The notes beneath the pieces are model-generated. The model was not told where the DNA came from and searched no databases. It worked only from the letters and a program-made list of their open reading frames with translations. From assembly GCF_024171815.1 (NCBI RefSeq), contig NZ_JAMTCJ010000001.1, positions 930,001 through 994,000 on the forward strand: 64,000 nt of DNA, written 5' to 3'. This stretch comes from Williamsia maris. GTDB taxonomy: Bacteria; Actinomycetota; Actinomycetes; Mycobacteriales; Mycobacteriaceae. Of this stretch, positions 61,600-64,000 are shown one piece after another. Positions within the stretch are counted from its first letter, which is position 1; every line of letters starts with the position of its first letter. Both the position numbers and the translations under genes were made by a program.

Positions 61600-63171
61600 T
61601 CAGGGGCGGCGCAGCGCGCTGACGTTGTCGTTGGACGCGAGAGGCTCCGCGCCGACCGCGTTCGACAGCATCGTCTCCAGAACGGCCTTGCCCATCGAGG
61701 TCTCGGTGGGCAGGTCGATCGGGTACTTCCCGTCGAAGCAGGCCGCGCAGAGCGCGTCGCGCGGCTGCTCGGTGGCCGCGATCATCTCGTCGATGCTGAT
61801 GTAGGCGAGGGTGTCGGCGCCGATGGCCTGGCGGACGCCCTCGACCATGCCCTGCTCGGACTCCATGCCGTTGGCGATGAGCTCGGCGGGTGAGGCGAAG
61901 TCGATGCCATAGAAGCAGGGCCACCGCACCGGGCTCGACGCGATCCGTACGTGGATCTCGGCGGCGCCGGCTTCGCGCAGCATCCGGATCAGCGCGCGCT
62001 GGGTGTTGCCGCGGACGATCGAATCGTCGACGACGACAAGGCGCTTCCCGCGGATGACCTCTTTGAGCGGGTTGAGCTTGAGCCGGATACCGAGCTGACG
62101 GATGGTCTGCGACGGCTGGATGAAGGTACGACCGACGTAGGCGTTCTTCATCAGACCCTGGCCGTAGGGGATGCCCGATTCCTGGGCGAACCCGGTGGCG
62201 GCCGGCGTCCCGGACTCGGGCACCGGGATCACCAGGTCACCCTCGGCGGGGAACTCACGGGCGAGGCGTCGACCGATCTCGACGCGCGACGAGTGCACCG
62301 ACCGGCCGTTGATGACGCTGTCGGGGCGGGCGAGGTAGACGTACTCGAAGACGCAGGCCTTCGGGGTGGGCTTGGCGAAGCGGGTGCTGCGCACACCGTC
62401 GGCGTCGATGGCCAGCAGTTCGCCGGGCTCGATGTCGCGGACGAACGACGCACCGACGATGTCGAGGGCGGCGGTCTCCGACGCGACGACCCAGCCGCGG
62501 TCGAGGCGTCCGAGACACAGCGGCCGCACACCGTGCGGGTCCCGCGCGGCGTAGAGGGTGTGCTCGTCCATGAAGGTCAGGCAGAACGCGCCCTTGAGGG
62601 TGGGCAGCAGTTCCATGGCGGCCTGCTCGATGGTGCGGTCGGCGGCCCCGTGCGCGAGCAGCGCGCCGACGACGTCGGAGTCCGAGGTGGCGCCACCGTT
62701 CATGCGCGACCCCATCAGGCCCGCGGCGCGCGCGGTGCTGGCGAGATCGGCGGTGTTGACGAGGTTGCCGTTGTGCCCGAGCGCGACACCGGTACCGGCG
62801 GCGGTCGTGCGGAAGATGGGCTGCGAGTTCTCCCAGGTCGTCGACCCGGTGGTGCTGTAGCGGCAGTGTCCGATGGCGACGTGGCCCGGCATCGAGGCCA
62901 GCGTCTGCTCGTCGAACACCTGACTGACCAGTCCGAGGTCCTTGAACACCAGTACCTGCGAGCCGTCACCGACGGCGATGCCGGCGGCTTCCTGGCCGCG
63001 GTGCTGCAGCGCGTACAAGCCGTAATAACTCAGCTTCGCGACGTCCTCCCCCGGTGCCCAGACGCCGAAGACACCGCACTCTTCTCGGGGTTCGTTCTCA
63101 TCGATGTCCAGCTCAGCGCTGGGCTTCAGGTCGGCGAGAAGATTCGGGCTGTGGATCGACAGCTCGGTCAC
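61600..63171 (-). CDS. purF: Amidophosphoribosyltransferase
   Basis: A 523-residue first enzyme of purine synthesis, making phosphoribosylamine from PRPP and glutamine. A 31-residue propeptide precedes Cys32 (EECGVFG), the N-terminal nucleophile exposed by self-cleavage. The PRPP loop is VVVDDSIVRGNT. Cysteines near CVFEYVYLA and LCAACFDGKYP fit the [4Fe-4S] type. GTG 63171 has GGGAG 5 nt upstream; ATG 63195 lacks a ribosome-binding site. Confidence 0.95.
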   Translation of the reverse strand: MTELSIHSPNLLADLKPSAELDIDENEPREECGVFGVWAPGEDVAKLSYYGLYALQHRGQEAAGIAVGDGSQVLVFKDLGLVSQVFDEQTLASMPGHVAIGHCRYSTTGSTTWENSQPIFRTTAAGTGVALGHNGNLVNTADLASTARAAGLMGSRMNGGATSDSDVVGALLAHGAADRTIEQAAMELLPTLKGAFCLTFMDEHTLYAARDPHGVRPLCLGRLDRGWVVASETAALDIVGASFVRDIEPGELLAIDADGVRSTRFAKPTPKACVFEYVYLARPDSVINGRSVHSSRVEIGRRLAREFPAEGDLVIPVPESGTPAATGFAQESGIPYGQGLMKNAYVGRTFIQPSQTIRQLGIRLKLNPLKEVIRGKRLVVVDDSIVRGNTQRALIRMLREAGAAEIHVRIASSPVRWPCFYGIDFASPAELIANGMESEQGMVEGVRQAIGADTLAYISIDEMIAATEQPRDALCAACFDGKYPIDLPTETSMGKAVLETMLSNAVGAEPLASNDNVSALRRP

Positions 63172-63328
63172 GTGCGCTCCCGGGGTGGTGGGCATAACAG
63201 CAGGACTGAACCGAAGTCTACGGGCCAACCCCTGAGCTGGGCGAATCCAGCGGGTGTGAGTCTGCCCCTCCTGCACCACACATCACGACAGGTGCGACGT
63301 ACGTCACCACCGGCGTTGTCGACGACGC

Positions 63329-63727
63329 TCAGATACGCACGATCGGCAACCAACTCGCGACCTCGGCGGCCCGGCTGCCCGATGCGGTGACCCGCCCGTC
63401 GCCGACGGCGTGCGCGAGGTCCTCGAGTCCGGACGCGAGCAGCAGCCACGTCCGCGGGTCCATCTCCACGACGTTCGGGGGCGTTCCGCGTGTGTGCCGC
63501 GGACCCTGGATGCACTGCACCGCGACGAACGGCGGGACCCGCACCTCGACCGAGGCGCCGGGGGCGATCTGGGCGAGAGTGCGTGCGCTCAACCGGACCG
63601 CTGCGGCGAGTTCGGCGCGCGCGGGGGCATCGACGGTGCCGTCGCGCAGCCAGTCGCCGACGACGAGCATGGCCGACCGCATCTCGGCCGGGTCGACTGC
63701 TTTTCCGGGTGCCACACGGCCGATCAT
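63329..63727 (-). CDS. Sterol carrier family protein (Rv0807-like)
   Basis: A 132-residue protein with a helical N-terminus and an SCP-like alpha/beta fold ([40 protein letters not shown]). Mycobacterial genomes carry the same gene next to purF, and it is annotated there as conserved or sterol-carrier-like. It probably binds a lipid or purine-related ligand; nothing firmer can be said. A GACTGGG stretch precedes the ATG. Confidence 0.85.
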   Translation of the reverse strand: MIGRVAPGKAVDPAEMRSAMLVVGDWLRDGTVDAPARAELAAAVRLSARTLAQIAPGASVEVRVPPFVAVQCIQGPRHTRGTPPNVVEMDPRTWLLLASGLEDLAHAVGDGRVTASGSRAAEVASWLPIVRI

Positions 63728-63804
63728 CCCAGTCGGTGCCGGTCGGGCGGTTCGGGGCCGTCATTCGCCACCATGAGATCGGACATCGGTGACACGATGG
63801 GGCG

Positions 63805-64000
63805 ATGGGCGCCGAGGTCTCCGAGCGGGAGTTCACGAGGGAGGACCGCCGTCGTTTTCGTGAGCAGGTGGGGCGCGGTACCGAGGCGATCGCGCGGATG
63901 CTGGCCGAGGGGTTGTTCACCGATCACGGCAAGCCGCCCGACCCGTTGCTGGGCATGGAGGTCGAACTCAACCTGATCGACCGCGCGATGAACCCGGCGA
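63805..64000 (+). CDS. Glutamate-cysteine ligase family protein (N-terminal part)
   Basis: The frame from ATG 63805 stays open to the window edge (65 residues). It reads MGAEVSEREFTREDRRRF, then a helix, then LLGMEVELNLID. Gly-Met-Glu-x-Glu-Leu-Asn is the opening strand of GCS2-type ATP-dependent carboxylate-amine ligases. The organism makes mycothiol, so a glutathione role is doubtful and another glutamyl or carboxylate ligation is likely. A GATGGGG stretch precedes the start. The rest is outside the window. Confidence 0.8.
   Translation, partial: MGAEVSEREFTREDRRRFREQVGRGTEAIARMLAEGLFTDHGKPPDPLLGMEVELNLIDRAMNPA

Overview
The window is high-GC DNA with dense genes, mycothiol synthesis (mshD), mycolate-lineage markers (DesA1-type desaturase, LmeA, LytR-CpsA-Psr protein) and frequent leaderless genes. 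It therefore comes from a member of the Mycobacteriales. Gordonia or a close relative is my best guess, but the genus is an inference. From memory, the right half mirrors the Mycobacterium tuberculosis block Rv0807 to Rv0824c: sterol-carrier protein, purF, purM, DUF3073, ygfZ, pabC, nitrobindin, sseC, cysA/sseA, lmeA, glnR, mshD, pstB, phoU, LCP, dusB, desA1.

Left half (1-32 kb) is accessory and rich in regulator/target pairs. It holds TetR with a DJ-1-like protein (0.3-1.6 kb); TetR divergent from an alpha/beta hydrolase with twin operators (1.7-3.3 kb); a redox cluster of SDR, quinone-type oxidoreductase and SDR (3.3-6.1 kb); an acyl-CoA ligase/hydrolase pair (6.2-8.8 kb); TetR divergent from a DrrAB-type ABC exporter (8.8-11.2 kb); and formaldehyde dehydrogenase (11.3-12.5 kb). 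Next come an orphan small alarmone synthetase and a decayed Fic gene (12.9-14.8 kb), tRNA genes Phe, Asp and Glu, an MFS exporter with its TetR, tRNA-Lys, a GAF-ANTAR protein, GlxA, TetR and HxlR regulators, an aldo/keto reductase, a secreted protein made of 11-residue repeats (22.7-23.1 kb), a CitAB two-component system with a CitMHS citrate transporter (23.3-27.2 kb), a hydrolase/GH114 lipoprotein pair, and an amino-acid ABC transporter (29.4-31.7 kb).

The core block (32-64 kb) runs desA1, dusB, LCP, phoU; convergent pstSCAB; mshD-glnR divergent from lmeA; a cysteine-rich leader peptide followed by sseA and sseC; a MarR/NTF2 pair; a tiny membrane protein with nitrobindin; a DinB-family protein; the cydABDC oxidase operon; pabC divergent from ygfZ-MOSC; DUF3073; purM; an OPT transporter; purF; a sterol-carrier protein; and the start of a glutamate-cysteine ligase-like gene.

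The strongest regulatory reads are direct-repeat PHO boxes before both phoU and pstS, a hairpin between pstS and pstC, a Cys-codon leader before sulfur genes, a palindrome shared by the cyd operon and the DinB gene, and at least twelve starts placed 6-7 nt after a TANNNT box (leaderless mRNAs). The oddest coding feature is the CydD linker, built from seven 21-bp units arranged as an inverted repeat.
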